Notes: generated by a model from the sequence alone, not told the origin. A stretch of 32,899 nucleotides of DNA from Anaeromyxobacter terrae (GCF_022690685.1 NZ_JALCYY010000054.1:1-32899); one strand, 5' to 3'. Shown: positions 13,877 through 22,470, counted from the first letter of the stretch. Numbers and translations: made by a program.

Positions 13877-14791
13877 ATGAGCCGCCCGAACGTCCACGCC
13901 ATCACCGGAGCCTTCGGCTACAGCGGAAGGGAGATCGCGCGCCTCCTCCTCGCCCGCGGCGAGCGCGTGAGGACGCTCACCGGACATCCGGATCGGTCCG
14001 ATCCGTTCGGCGGCCGCGTCGAGGTGGCGCCCTTCCACTTCGACGATCCGGCGAGGATGCGCGACGCGCTCGCGGGGGTCCGTGTCCTCTACAACACCTA
14101 CTGGGTCCGCTTCGACCACGGCGCCTCGACGTTCGCGCGGGCCGTCGAGAACAGCCGCGCCCTGTTCCGAGCGGCGGCCGACGCGGGCGTCGAGCGGGTC
14201 GTCCACGTGTCGATCACGAACCCGGCGCCCGACTCGCCCTTGCCGTACTTCCGCGGAAAGGCCGAGGTCGAGCGGGCGCTCCGCGAGTCGGGGCTCTCCC
14301 ACGCGATCCTCCGTCCGGCGGTGTTCTTCGGCGGCCGGGACGTCCTCATCAACAACATCGCGTGGCTGCTGCGGCGGCTGCCGCTCTTCGGCGTGGCGTC
14401 CGGCGCGTACGGCATCCAGCCCGTGCACGTCGAGGACCTGGCCTGGCTCGCCGTGGAGCACGCCGATCGCGGCGGTGACGTCGTCGTGGACGCGGTCGGG
14501 CCCGAGGTGTTCGCGTTCGACGAGCTCGTGCGGCTCGTCCGCGCCGCGGTCCGCTCGCGCGCCCTGATCGTGCCGGTCCCCGCCTGGCTGCTCCTCGGCG
14601 CCGCTCGCGTCCTCGGCGCGCCGCTCGGCGACGTGGTGCTCACGAGGGACGAAGTCGAGGGGCTCAGGGCGAACCTCCTCGTCTCCGCCGGACGGCCCAC
14701 CGCGCGGACGCACTTCACCGAGTGGCTCGCCACGCACGCACACGAGCTCGGGATCGAGTGGGCCTCGGAGCTGGGCAGGCACTATCGGTGA
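13877..14791 (+). CDS. NmrA-like NAD(P)-binding atypical short-chain dehydrogenase
   Basis: This is a Rossmann-fold protein of the NmrA/atypical SDR group (COG0702). The N-terminus has AITGAFGYSGREIARLLL, the TGxxGxxG dinucleotide-binding loop with Ala and Tyr in variable positions. VERVVHVSITNP and AILRPAVFFG follow at the positions usual for the family. Length is 304 residues. The ATG at 13877 follows GGAGGAGG at good spacing. A canonical catalytic YxxxK is not obvious, which suggests a sensor or ubiquinone-related accessory role as for other NmrA-like proteins, but this is inference. It appears controlled by the adjacent GbsR-type regulator through the shared operator. The substrate is unknown. 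Confidence 0.9.
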   Translation: MSRPNVHAITGAFGYSGREIARLLLARGERVRTLTGHPDRSDPFGGRVEVAPFHFDDPARMRDALAGVRVLYNTYWVRFDHGASTFARAVENSRALFRAAADAGVERVVHVSITNPAPDSPLPYFRGKAEVERALRESGLSHAILRPAVFFGGRDVLINNIAWLLRRLPLFGVASGAYGIQPVHVEDLAWLAVEHADRGGDVVVDAVGPEVFAFDELVRLVRAAVRSRALIVPVPAWLLLGAARVLGAPLGDVVLTRDEVEGLRANLLVSAGRPTARTHFTEWLATHAHELGIEWASELGRHYR

Positions 14792-14817
14792 GGCCGGGCG
14801 GCGCGAGCCTGCTGCGC

Positions 14818-14849
14818 GGCCCGCCGCCATCGAGTGCCGGCGGCGGGCC
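14818..14849 (+). terminator. Terminator-like hairpin after the NmrA-like gene
   Basis: GGCCCGCCGCC (14818-14828) and GGCGGCGGGCC (14839-14849) form an 11-bp perfect stem with a 10-nt loop, 27 bp past the stop. Confidence 0.7.
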
Positions 14850-14967
14850 ACGAGACCATCGCCTCGTCGCTCGCTCGTCCGCGCACGCGCCGCACGCGCT
14901 CGGGGCGACCCGCGCATCCCCTCCGCGGCGGAGCTGCGGGAGGGAGAATGCGGCCGGGAGGTGCGTC

Positions 14968-15348
14968 ATGCGCGCGGCTTCCGAGCGTGGAACGCTGGAG
15001 AAGAGGCTGGATGCGGGCGGGTGGGGCCTGTTCTTCATCTGGGTCGGGGTCGCCCTCGCCTTGGACGTGGGCTGGGGCGCCGGCCTTGTCGGCGTCGGGG
15101 TCATCACCCTCGGAGTGCAGGTCGTGCGGAAGCTGCTCGGGCTCGACCTGGACCGCTTCTCGCTCGCCGTCGGGGCCCTGTTCGTCGCCGGAGGGATCTG
15201 GAAGCTCGTCGACGTGACGGTCGCGCTCGTCCCGCTCCTCTGCATCGCCGCGGGCTTCGCGCTCCTCGCGTCGGCGCTCTCGGGGAGCCCCCGCGCGTCG
15301 CGGCGACGCGTCGGGCCCGGGGCACCCGCCGCGCACCGGCCGGCGTGA
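14968..15348 (+). CDS. Small membrane protein of unknown function
   Basis: This 126-residue protein has a charged N-terminus (GTLEKRLDAGGWG), then hydrophobic segments at roughly 19-45, 64-80 and 85-105, and an Arg/Pro-rich tail. The ATG at 14968 is chosen because GGGAGG lies 6 bases upstream; a longer frame from 14722 would overlap the previous gene and has no such signal. No family is recognised. Three or four membrane helices suggest an inner-membrane protein like other small accessory proteins of redox loci, but no function can be given. It is convergent with the thioredoxin gene, with 18 bp between stops and a perfect palindrome across the junction. Confidence 0.72.
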   Translation: MRAASERGTLEKRLDAGGWGLFFIWVGVALALDVGWGAGLVGVGVITLGVQVVRKLLGLDLDRFSLAVGALFVAGGIWKLVDVTVALVPLLCIAAGFALLASALSGSPRASRRRVGPGAPAAHRPA

Positions 15349-15352
15349 GCGA

Positions 15353-15370
15353 GTGACGCCGCGGCGTCAC
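15353..15370. terminator. Perfect 18-bp palindrome across a convergent junction
   Basis: GTGACGCCGCGGCGTCAC spans the gap between the small membrane protein (+) and the thioredoxin gene (-) and contains the stop codon of the latter (15367-15369). It could act as a bidirectional terminator or as a protein-binding site. Confidence 0.5.
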
Positions 15371-15915
15371 AGGAGCAGCCGCAGCAACAGCCCGAGCGTC
15401 GTCGTGTAGCCGGCGGCGGAGCGCTTCACGCGGCCGTCCGCGTCCAGGAAGTAGTAGGTCGGGAACGAGTCCACGTGGAAGGCGCGCACCACGGTGTCGT
15501 CTCCGAGGAGCACCGGGAGGTCGACGCCCTGCTCGCGCACGTAGGCCCTCACGTCGTCGAGGTCCTGATAGGCCGCGGCGACCGTGACGACGCGGGCGCG
15601 ATCGCCCGCGAGGCGGCTCACCCACGACAGGTTGCGCGAGGCGGCCTTGCAGACCGGACACCACGGGGCCCAGAAGCCCACGAGGACCGGCTTGCCGCGC
15701 AGGGAGTCGAGCGCGACGCGCTGCCCGGAGAGCGTCGGGAGCGCGACCGACGGCGCGGCGCCGCGCTCGAGGTGCGCGCGCGTCTGCCAGGTCCCGACGA
15801 GGAGCACCGCGGCGAGCAGGAAGGCCAGCTCGAGGCCCCACCGCGCGGCGCGGCTCCGGCGCAGCCGATGGTAGCCGTCCGCGAGGCGCGAGGCGGCGTG
15901 CTTCGGAGAGCTCAT
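15367..15915 (-). CDS. Membrane-anchored thioredoxin-like protein (TlpA/ResA/ScsD type)
   Basis: This is a periplasmic thiol:disulfide protein held by an N-terminal helix (about 26-42, LELAFLLAAVLLVGTW). The thioredoxin fold follows, with the active site FWAPWCPVCK (Cys86, Cys89) and the cis-Pro loop VDSFPTYYFLD. Length is 182 residues, as for TlpA-like proteins. By family it may keep apocytochrome c thiols reduced for haem attachment or reduce other periplasmic disulfides; the multiheme cytochromes and CcsBA nearby make this plausible. The ATG at 15915 lies 44 bp after the stop of the receiver protein on the same strand, so the two are likely one transcript. Confidence 0.9.
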   Translation of the reverse strand: MSSPKHAASRLADGYHRLRRSRAARWGLELAFLLAAVLLVGTWQTRAHLERGAAPSVALPTLSGQRVALDSLRGKPVLVGFWAPWCPVCKAASRNLSWVSRLAGDRARVVTVAAAYQDLDDVRAYVREQGVDLPVLLGDDTVVRAFHVDSFPTYYFLDADGRVKRSAAGYTTTLGLLLRLLL

Positions 15916-15959
15916 GCGCGAGGTGGGAGCCGCGGGCGGAGGGAGGGATGCGCCGCGCC

Positions 15960-16328
15960 TCACGCGGCCACGCCGCGCAGGGCCGAGAGCAGCTCGTCCA
16001 CGCCGAACGGCTTGGGCAGGAACGCGTCGATCGCGATCCCCTGGCGCATCCGCGACGAGGTGTGACCGCTCGACATGATGATGCGCACGCGGGCGAGGCG
16101 CGGGTTCGCACGGATCCGCGCCACGAGCTCTCGGCCGTCGATGCCTGGCATTACGAGGTCGAGGAGCACGATCTCGGGCGGCGGGTCCGCCGCCAGCACG
16201 TCGAGCGCGCGCGCGCCGTCTTCCGCGACGGAGACGAGGTAGCCCTCGAGCTCGAGGCACTCCTGCAGGTTCTCCCGCAGCGCCGCGCTGTCGTCGACCA
16301 CGAGGATCCTGGGGGGATGTGGGCTCAT
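15960..16328 (-). CDS. Single-domain response regulator (CheY-like receiver)
   Basis: This stand-alone receiver domain has 122 residues. The phosphorylation site set is complete: acidic pair Asp12-Asp13 (ILVVDDS), phosphoacceptor Asp57 (VLLDLVMPG), the Ser/Thr switch in IIMSSGH and the conserved Lys in FLPKPFG. There is no output domain, so it must act through protein contacts or a phosphorelay. The ATG at 16328 gives the normal receiver length; an upstream ATG would add 16 unconserved residues. No histidine kinase lies within the window, so the partner is encoded elsewhere. It precedes the thioredoxin gene, 44 bp away. Confidence 0.93.
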   Translation of the reverse strand: MSPHPPRILVVDDSAALRENLQECLELEGYLVSVAEDGARALDVLAADPPPEIVLLDLVMPGIDGRELVARIRANPRLARVRIIMSSGHTSSRMRQGIAIDAFLPKPFGVDELLSALRGVAA

Positions 16329-16421
16329 CCGCTTGGTCGGTTGGATAACCTCGGCCCCCTCGGGGGGCAAGCCCATCGAGGTCCCAGGAACGTGGGGCCC
16401 AGCCGTCCGAGCGGGCGCCGG

Positions 16422-16937
16422 TCACACGCGGTTTCGCCTGACGATGCTCGCGTTGAGCACGAGGGCGAAGCTCGACCAGCCGAGGTACGGCAGCATCAGC
16501 GCGGCGGCGGGCCGGTCGGCACGGCGCGCCGTCCAGGCGTACGCGCCGACGACCGGGAGTAGCGCGGCGAGGAGTCCCAGCGCAGCGCGCGGCCGGCGCG
16601 CGCCGAAGAAGACCGGCGACCAGGCCCCGTTCAGCGCGAGCTGCGCACTCCAGAGCGCGAGGGCGCGGCGGCGGACAGGCGACCTGCTCCGCCACACGCG
16701 GTACCCGGACGTCGCGATGAGCGCGTAGAGCGCGGTCCATACCGGCGGGAAGGCGGCAGAGGGTGGCTGGTACCGCGGCTTCTCGAGGCGCCTGTACCAG
16801 CGGCTCCGCACGGAGCGCCGCGTCGCTGCCGCGCCGAGCGCGGACACCCCCGCGGTCGCGCCGGCGAAGGTCGCGAAGGCGAGGAGCCGCGCGCCGCGGC
16901 CGGGCGGGGTGAGGTGGCGGATGTCGAGCTCGGTCAT
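16422..16937 (-). CDS. tspO: TspO/MBR family membrane protein
   Basis: This is a tryptophan-rich sensory protein that binds porphyrins or related ligands and affects tetrapyrrole and oxygen/stress responses. Five hydrophobic segments are visible. The motif WYRRLEKPRYQPPSAAFPPVWTALY matches the loop and helix pattern of the family, as do LNGAWSPVFFGARRP and LPYLGWSSFALVLNASI. Length is 171 residues, slightly longer than the common 150-160 because of an N-terminal extension of about 15 residues. The ATG at 16937 is the first usable start. It lies 93 bp upstream of the receiver gene on the same strand. A link to haem metabolism fits the cytochrome-rich window. Confidence 0.93.
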   Translation of the reverse strand: MTELDIRHLTPPGRGARLLAFATFAGATAGVSALGAAATRRSVRSRWYRRLEKPRYQPPSAAFPPVWTALYALIATSGYRVWRSRSPVRRRALALWSAQLALNGAWSPVFFGARRPRAALGLLAALLPVVGAYAWTARRADRPAAALMLPYLGWSSFALVLNASIVRRNRV

Positions 16938-17124
16938 GCCTCGAACGTGCGCACGCGGCCCGTGCGGCGGCGGGGCCCGCTTGCGCGCGCCCGTTCGCCG
17001 GGCTACGAATGGCGCGCGCCGCTCGCGCGGCGCGTCCATGCTCGACTAGCTCCGGAACCCGAGGCCTCTTCCGTTCCCCGCGCGCGGTTCGCCGCGCGCC
17101 TCCGGCCCGTCCAGGAGCACGATC

Positions 17125-18645
17125 ATGCCCTCCGTCCGCCTCGAGCGGCTCTCGTTCGCGTACGCGGACTCCGTCCCCATCCTCTCCGACGTCGACCTCC
17201 TCCTGCCGTCAGGGTTCACCGCCCTCGTGGGCGAGAACGGCGCCGGCAAGTCCACGCTGCTCGCGCTCCTCGCCGGCGCGCTCTCGCCCGGCGAGGGGCG
17301 CGTGCGCCTCGAGGGCGCCACCGTCGCGCTCTGCCCGCAGGAGGTGCACCGCCCCGGCGACGAGCTCTTCGCGCTCGCCGGCCGTGAGGACGGCGAGGCT
17401 CGCCGGCTGCGCGCCTCGCTCGCGCTCGATCCCGGGGACCTCGCGCGCTGGGAGACGCTCTCGCCCGGCGAGCGCAAGCGCTGGCAGCTCGCCGGCGCCC
17501 TCGCGGCCGAGCCGGAGGTGCTCCTGCTGGACGAGCCGACGAACCACGCCGACGCGGACGCGCGCGCGCTCCTCGTCGCGGCGCTCCGGCGCTTTCGCGG
17601 CGTGGGCGTGGTCGTCTCGCACGATCGCGCCCTCCTGGAGGCGATCGCGCCGCGCACGCTCCGGCTCCACCGGGGCGAGGCGCGCCTGTGGCCGCTCCCT
17701 TACGGCGCGGCGCGCGCGGCGTGGGAGGCGGAGCTCCGCGCGGCGTGGGACCGGCGCGGCGCGGCCCAGGACGCGGCGCGGCGGGCGGCGCGCAAGCTCG
17801 ACGAGGCGCGCCGCGAGCGCGAGGCGGCGGAGCGCGCGATGAGCGGGCGGCGCCGCGACCCGAAGGACAGCGACGCGCGGACGCTCGGCGCGAAGACGCT
17901 GCGCGCTTGGGCGGAGGACAGGCTCGGCCGCGACGTGAACCGGCTCCGCGCGGCCGCGGAGCGCGCGGACGATGCCGTCGCGAACGCGCTTCCCGCCGCG
18001 GCCCTCGGCGGCGCGATCTCCCTCGGCTTCGAGCGAGCGCCGCGCCCGGTGCTGCTCTCGCTCGACGCGGACGTCGTGCGCGCCGGTGCCATGCCGGTGC
18101 TGCGCGACGTGCACGTCCGGCTCGGGCGCGAGGCGCGCGTACGCGTCGAGGGGCCGAACGGGGCGGGGAAGACGACGCTCGTCGAGGCGCTGCTCGGCGG
18201 CTCGACGCTCCCGCCCGAGAAGCTCCTCCACCTGCCGCAGGAGCTCCCCGCCGGCGCCGGCGCCCGGCTGCTGGAGGAGGTGCGGGCGCTCGCGCCGGAA
18301 ACGAAGGGGAGGGTGCTCTCGCTCGTCGCGGCGCTCGGGAGCGACCCCGGGCGGCTGCTCGCCTCGCGCGATCCGTCCCCGGGCGAGGCGCGCAAGCTCC
18401 TCCTCGCGCTCGGGCTCGGGCGCCACGCCTGGGCGCTCGTGCTCGACGAGCCGACGAACCACCTCGACCTGCCCACCGTGGAGCGGCTGGAGGCGGCGCT
18501 CGAGGCGTACCCGGGCGCGATCCTGCTCGTCACCCACGACGACGCGTTCGCGGCGCGCGTGCTCGGCGAGCGCGCCGATGCGCCGGGCGGTGACCCCCGG
18601 GCGGAGCGGTGGCGCATCGCGGAGGGACGGGTCGCGCCTGCGTAG
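17125..18645 (+). CDS. ABC-F family ATPase
   Basis: This protein has two ATPase cassettes and no membrane segment, as in the ABC-F group that acts on ribosomes (translation factors or antibiotic-resistance proteins). The first Walker A is GENGAGKS (36-43), with a signature LSPGE and Walker B LLLDEPTNHAD. The second Walker A is GPNGAGKT (about 344-351), the signature SPGE and Walker B LVLDEPTNHLD, each followed by the His switch (SHDR, THDD). The linker is a charged helix rich in Arg and Ala (about 190-270). At 506 residues it is shorter than Uup or EttA (about 555-635). The ATG at 17125 follows AGGAG. Whether it confers resistance or regulates translation cannot be told from sequence. Confidence 0.93.
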   Translation: MPSVRLERLSFAYADSVPILSDVDLLLPSGFTALVGENGAGKSTLLALLAGALSPGEGRVRLEGATVALCPQEVHRPGDELFALAGREDGEARRLRASLALDPGDLARWETLSPGERKRWQLAGALAAEPEVLLLDEPTNHADADARALLVAALRRFRGVGVVVSHDRALLEAIAPRTLRLHRGEARLWPLPYGAARAAWEAELRAAWDRRGAAQDAARRAARKLDEARREREAAERAMSGRRRDPKDSDARTLGAKTLRAWAEDRLGRDVNRLRAAAERADDAVANALPAAALGGAISLGFERAPRPVLLSLDADVVRAGAMPVLRDVHVRLGREARVRVEGPNGAGKTTLVEALLGGSTLPPEKLLHLPQELPAGAGARLLEEVRALAPETKGRVLSLVAALGSDPGRLLASRDPSPGEARKLLLALGLGRHAWALVLDEPTNHLDLPTVERLEAALEAYPGAILLVTHDDAFAARVLGERADAPGGDPRAERWRIAEGRVAPA

Positions 18646-18663
18646 CGCCCGCGGTCGAGACGC

Positions 18664-19944
18664 TCAGGAGGCGAAGCGCCGGCAGAGCGCCTCGAGGTAG
18701 CGCGATCGGACCTGCTCGGTCGCGAGGAGTCGCTTCGCGGGGGGCAGCCGGAGGACGACCCCGAGGAGCGCCGCGAGGGCCCGGTGGCTGAAGAGCAGCT
18801 GGTCGTCGAAGATGAGCTCCTGGAGCTTGCCGCGCTCGATCGCCATGAGGACGGCGCGGTGCGCGCCGTTGAGCGGCGTGAGCCGCCGGCGCGGGCGCGG
18901 GCGCAGCGCGATCGCCCGGGGCGCGCAGGCGCGGACGCACACCCCGCAGCCGAGGCAGCGGTCCTCGTCGAGCCGCGCCACCGTCCGCTTCGGGTGCCGC
19001 GCGTCGTTCGCCGACACGGCGGAGAGAGCCTCCACCGGGCACACGCGGACGCACTTCTCGCAGCCGGTGCAGGCGCTCTCCTCGACTGCCGGGAGGAACG
19101 CGGTCGTGTGGATCGGGTGCATCACCGCGAACCTGCGGGCGGCGATCATCGCCTCGCAGCAGCAGCCGCAGCAGTTGCAGATGAAGTTCACCGACTCGCG
19201 CACGTTCTCGCCGAACTGCACGAGGTCGTGCTCGTGGGCCTCGTGGAGGAGCTCGAGCCCCTCCGCCACGTCCACCTCGCGCGCGTGGCCGTGCCGGATG
19301 AGCGCCGCCGCCGAGGTGTTGAAGGTCATGCAGATCTCCTGCGGCGCGTCGCAGGCGCGGTCGAGGTGCTGCATCTTGTGGCGGCAGTAGCAGAGGCCGA
19401 CCGCCCGGTGCGTCGCGGTCCTGATCACCTCGCTCGCGCGCTCGAACTCGAGCACGTGCAGGGCGTCGTCGTCCGCGAGCGCAGGCTCGCTCACGAACGT
19501 CCGCCCGAGCTGCGTCTCGCCGCCGGCGAACAGCGCCCGGACGAAGTCCTCCTCGACGTTGAGGTACTGATAGAAGAGCTGCGCGAGCGCCTTCTGGTCC
19601 AGGTCGCCCCGCACGCGCATCATCGAGAACTCGAAGAACCCCGCCATGGGCGGCGGCAGGACGTACCGGAAGCCGTCCTTGCCCTCGATGTCGACCAGCA
19701 GCGCGCGCGCCGCGAGCGCCTCGAGCGTCTTGCGCGCCTCGGCCTCGCTGGTCTTCCAGACCGCCGCTGCCTTCGCGACGGTGAACGGCTTCAGGGGGAG
19801 GACCGAGACGAGCTCGGCCTCCCGCTCGCTGAAGAGGAGCCGCAGGATCTCGAAGAGGCTCCGCGACGGCGGGGCGCCCTGGGGGGAGCGGTTCAGACGA
19901 TCCGTGAGGCGCTCGTAGACGGATCGCGAAGCGTGATGGGCCAT
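18664..19944 (-). CDS. Cys-rich 4Fe-4S protein with a possible winged-helix N-terminus
   Basis: This 426-residue protein carries two ferredoxin-type motifs: CTGCEKCVRVCP (Cys292, 295, 298, 302) and CLGCGVCVRAC (Cys330, 333, 336, 340), enough for two [4Fe-4S] clusters. Before them lie CYCRHKMQ with two more Cys (185, 187, 198, 205) and a dense CNCCGCCC block (256-263). The N-terminal 100 residues look like a winged helix (KPFTVAKAAAVWKTSEAEARKTLEALAARALL). No membrane segment or export signal is seen. The ATG at 19944 has GGAGAG 7 bases upstream. Homologues are known in anaerobic delta-type bacteria but the function is not established. It may be a redox-sensing regulator or electron carrier; that is inference. 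It ends 18 bp from the convergent ABC-F gene. Confidence 0.85.
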   Translation of the reverse strand: MAHHASRSVYERLTDRLNRSPQGAPPSRSLFEILRLLFSEREAELVSVLPLKPFTVAKAAAVWKTSEAEARKTLEALAARALLVDIEGKDGFRYVLPPPMAGFFEFSMMRVRGDLDQKALAQLFYQYLNVEEDFVRALFAGGETQLGRTFVSEPALADDDALHVLEFERASEVIRTATHRAVGLCYCRHKMQHLDRACDAPQEICMTFNTSAAALIRHGHAREVDVAEGLELLHEAHEHDLVQFGENVRESVNFICNCCGCCCEAMIAARRFAVMHPIHTTAFLPAVEESACTGCEKCVRVCPVEALSAVSANDARHPKRTVARLDEDRCLGCGVCVRACAPRAIALRPRPRRRLTPLNGAHRAVLMAIERGKLQELIFDDQLLFSHRALAALLGVVLRLPPAKRLLATEQVRSRYLEALCRRFAS

Positions 19945-20190
19945 CGGGTGCTCTCCGATCTCTCGCGCCGGGCCTGCAGGCGGAGCACAGCAGAAAGGCG
20001 GCGCGACCGGGGCGCTCGATCGGGGACCGCGACCCTTGGCGCAGCGCGTCGGGATGGGTCGCGCGGAGGTTGCGCGCGGGACCTGGCGCCCGGCGGTCCG
20101 CCCGTTAATCGAGAGGCGCCGCGGAAGGCCCGTGCGCGCCGCTTCCGGCGGGCGGGCTGCGGGCGCAACCTTTCCCCGGGAGCGAGGACC

Positions 20191-21768
20191 ATGACCCCCA
20201 GCGAGCGCGCCATCGCGAGCCTCCCGCCGCACCTGCGCCGGTTCGTCGTCTCGCAGGAGTACGACGCCTACACGCCGCGCGACCACGCCGTCTGGCGCCA
20301 CGTCCTGCGCAGGCTCACCGCCCACCTCCGCGAGCGCGCCCACCCGCGCTACCTCGCCGGCCTCGACGCCACCGGCATCGAGGTGGAGCGCATCCCCAGC
20401 CTCGACGAGATGAACGCGAAGCTCGAGCGGGTGGGCTGGTCGGCGGTGGCGGTGCGCGGGTTCATCCCGCCGGCGGTGTTCACGGAGCTCCAGAGCCGGC
20501 GCGTCCTCGCCATCGCCGCCGACGTCCGCACCCACGAGCACATCGAGTACACCCCCGCGCCGGACATCGTGCACGAGAGCGCCGGGCACGCGCCCTTCAT
20601 CGCCGACCCGACCTACGCCGAGTACCTGCAGCGCTGCGGCGAGGTGGGCTTCCGCGCGATCGCCTCGGTCGAGGACCAGGCGGTGTTCGAGGCGATCCGG
20701 AACCTCTCCGTCGTGAAGGAGGATCCCGCCGCGGGGCCGGAGGAGGTCGCGCTCGCCGACCAGCGCCTCGCGGCGGCCGCGGCGAGCGTCCGCTACGTCT
20801 CGGAGTCCACGCGGGCGAGCCGGCTCTACTGGTGGACCGCCGAGTACGGGCTCGTGGGGGCGCTCGACGCGCCGCGGCTCTACGGCGCCGGGCTCCTCTC
20901 CTCCATCGGCGAGGCCGTCCACTGCCTCACGCCCGCGGTGAAGAAGCTCCCGCTCACCGCCGCCTGCGCCGACGTCGCCTACGACATCACGCGCATGCAG
21001 CCGCAGCTCTTCGTGGCGCGGGACTTCGACCAGCTCTTCGAGGTGCTCGACGCGTTCTCGGGGACGCTCTCGTGGCGCCGCGGCGGCGATCACGGGCTGG
21101 AGGAGGCGCGGCGCGCCCGCTCCGTGAACCACCTCCTCCTGTCGGGAGGGCGCGAGCTGTCGGGGCGGGTGGCGGGACGCGTCGAGGCCCTGGCCAGGGT
21201 CGGGCCCGGCCTCCGCAGCGCGCTCGCGCGGCTCGACGGCCCGGTGCTCGTCTCGCGCGGCGGGGTCGCGCAGGGGAAGCCCTGGCCCGGAGACGTCGTG
21301 GTCGCCTTCGGGCGGGCGGAGCTCCCCGAGCGCGGCGCCTTCGACGTGACGCTCCCCTCCGGGCTCTCGCTCCAGGGGTTCGCGGTCGGCGGCGGGCAGG
21401 TGGTGAACCTGCGCGGCGCGATCGCGGGGCGCCCGCTCGAGCTGCCCTCGTGGGCGCTCCTCTTCGTCTCGGAGGACCTCCGCTCGGTCGCAGGCGGGCC
21501 TGCGGATCCGGGCGCCTGGGACCGCTGGTTCGGCGAGCTGTCCTCGTTCACGGAGGGAGAGGGCGAGGCCCAGGCACGCGCGCGGAAGGCCGAGGCGCTC
21601 CCGGCGCCGCTCGCGGCGCTCTACGCCGAGGTGCGGCGGCTGCGGGAGGCCGGCACGCCTCCGCGCGAGCGGCTCGCGGCGATCCGCGAGGCCGCCGAGG
21701 AGTTCACGGACGACTGGCTCCTGCGCGCGGAGGTGGACGAGCTCCTCGGCGCGCCTGCGCCGGCGTGA
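20191..21768 (+). CDS. Aromatic amino acid hydroxylase (phenylalanine 4-monooxygenase type)
   Basis: This is a pterin- and iron-dependent hydroxylase that, by family, converts Phe to Tyr with O2. The iron triad is intact: His128 and His133 in PDIVHESAGHAPF and Glu218 in YWWTAEYGLVG. Length is 525 residues from the ATG at 20191, against about 270-300 for the short bacterial enzyme. The extra ~200 C-terminal residues have no recognised domain. Long forms of this kind occur in several bacteria. The start has GAGCGAGGACC just upstream. The Fe-S protein gene is divergent, 246 bp away. An O2-using enzyme in a probable facultative anaerobe suggests it works under oxic conditions. No pterin-recycling gene is in the window. 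Confidence 0.92.
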   Translation: MTPSERAIASLPPHLRRFVVSQEYDAYTPRDHAVWRHVLRRLTAHLRERAHPRYLAGLDATGIEVERIPSLDEMNAKLERVGWSAVAVRGFIPPAVFTELQSRRVLAIAADVRTHEHIEYTPAPDIVHESAGHAPFIADPTYAEYLQRCGEVGFRAIASVEDQAVFEAIRNLSVVKEDPAAGPEEVALADQRLAAAAASVRYVSESTRASRLYWWTAEYGLVGALDAPRLYGAGLLSSIGEAVHCLTPAVKKLPLTAACADVAYDITRMQPQLFVARDFDQLFEVLDAFSGTLSWRRGGDHGLEEARRARSVNHLLLSGGRELSGRVAGRVEALARVGPGLRSALARLDGPVLVSRGGVAQGKPWPGDVVVAFGRAELPERGAFDVTLPSGLSLQGFAVGGGQVVNLRGAIAGRPLELPSWALLFVSEDLRSVAGGPADPGAWDRWFGELSSFTEGEGEAQARARKAEALPAPLAALYAEVRRLREAGTPPRERLAAIREAAEEFTDDWLLRAEVDELLGAPAPA

Positions 21769-21779
21769 CCGGGCAGGCG
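21752..21779. terminator. Hairpin between the hydroxylase and hemerythrin genes
   Basis: CGCCTGC (21752-21758) and GCAGGCG (21773-21779) form a 7-bp stem with a 14-nt loop that spans the hydroxylase stop. The convergent genes are 16 bp apart. Confidence 0.4.
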
Positions 21780-21784
21780 GCGCT

Positions 21785-22237
21785 TCAGGAGACGTGGTGC
21801 GTGCCCGTCCGGCGCCACCGCACGACCCCCGGCTCGCTCGGGCGCCGGCGCGCGAGGTGCGCGGCGAGCGGCGCGTCGTTCACGCGGATGTGGAAGCGCA
21901 GCCACTCGGGGAGCCGCACGCCGAGCCAGACGGCGACGAGCGGGGTAGGGCCCTTCTCACGCAGCTCGTCGCGCATGCTCGCGAAGTCCGCCATGAACAG
22001 CTCGTGCGCCGCGCGGTGACGCGAGCGATCCGGGTAGAGCGTCTCGTCCATGAGCCGCTCCTCGGACGCGAGGTTCTCCACGATCGCGTCGGCGAGCGTG
22101 CTCACGGCGCGCTCCGCTGCGTCGCGGGTGCCCTCGAGCGATCGCGCCGCGATCTCCAGCCGGCGGAAGATCTCGAGGTGCTCCTCGTCGAGCTGCGCGT
22201 GATTCACCGTGAGCTCCGGCGTCCAGTCCGCGGACAT
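21785..22237 (-). CDS. Bacteriohemerythrin-like protein missing one canonical His
   Basis: Hemerythrins bind O2 at a diiron site and act as O2 carriers, stores or sensors. The ATG at 22237 has GGAGG 5 bases upstream and gives 150 residues. Ligands that align with the family are His20 (LDEEH), Glu59, His74 and His78 (HRAAH), His116 (FHIRVND) and Asp121. The His of the HFxxEE motif is replaced by Asn55 (ENLASEE), so one of the five histidines is lacking. The site may therefore bind O2 weakly or hold iron differently. It has no fused domain. It is convergent with the hydroxylase, which also uses O2; a joint role is inference. Confidence 0.88.
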   Translation of the reverse strand: MSADWTPELTVNHAQLDEEHLEIFRRLEIAARSLEGTRDAAERAVSTLADAIVENLASEERLMDETLYPDRSRHRAAHELFMADFASMRDELREKGPTPLVAVWLGVRLPEWLRFHIRVNDAPLAAHLARRRPSEPGVVRWRRTGTHHVS

Positions 22238-22470
22238 GATCGCCTCCGGTAGGGCGACGATCTCGCGGCTCGGGCCGAGCGACAAGTACCGCGAGCGCCT
22301 CACCCGTGGGTGAGGGACCAGCGCCTCGCCGCTCCGCCGATGTCTCCGGGATTCCCCCGATGACCGCGAGGGGCAGTGCCCCACGCGGAGGGCGCCGCGT
22401 CGCACGCGATCGGGCGGTGCCGGCGGCGCCTCGCCGGGATCCTGCCTCGGGTCGCGTTAGGCTTCGCACC

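Noticed and set aside
18784-20190. Upstream extension of the aromatic hydroxylase frame to 994 residues
   Set aside because: The extension is antisense to the Fe-S gene. The hydroxylase family N-terminus matches the ATG at 20191, which has its own GAGG-type site.
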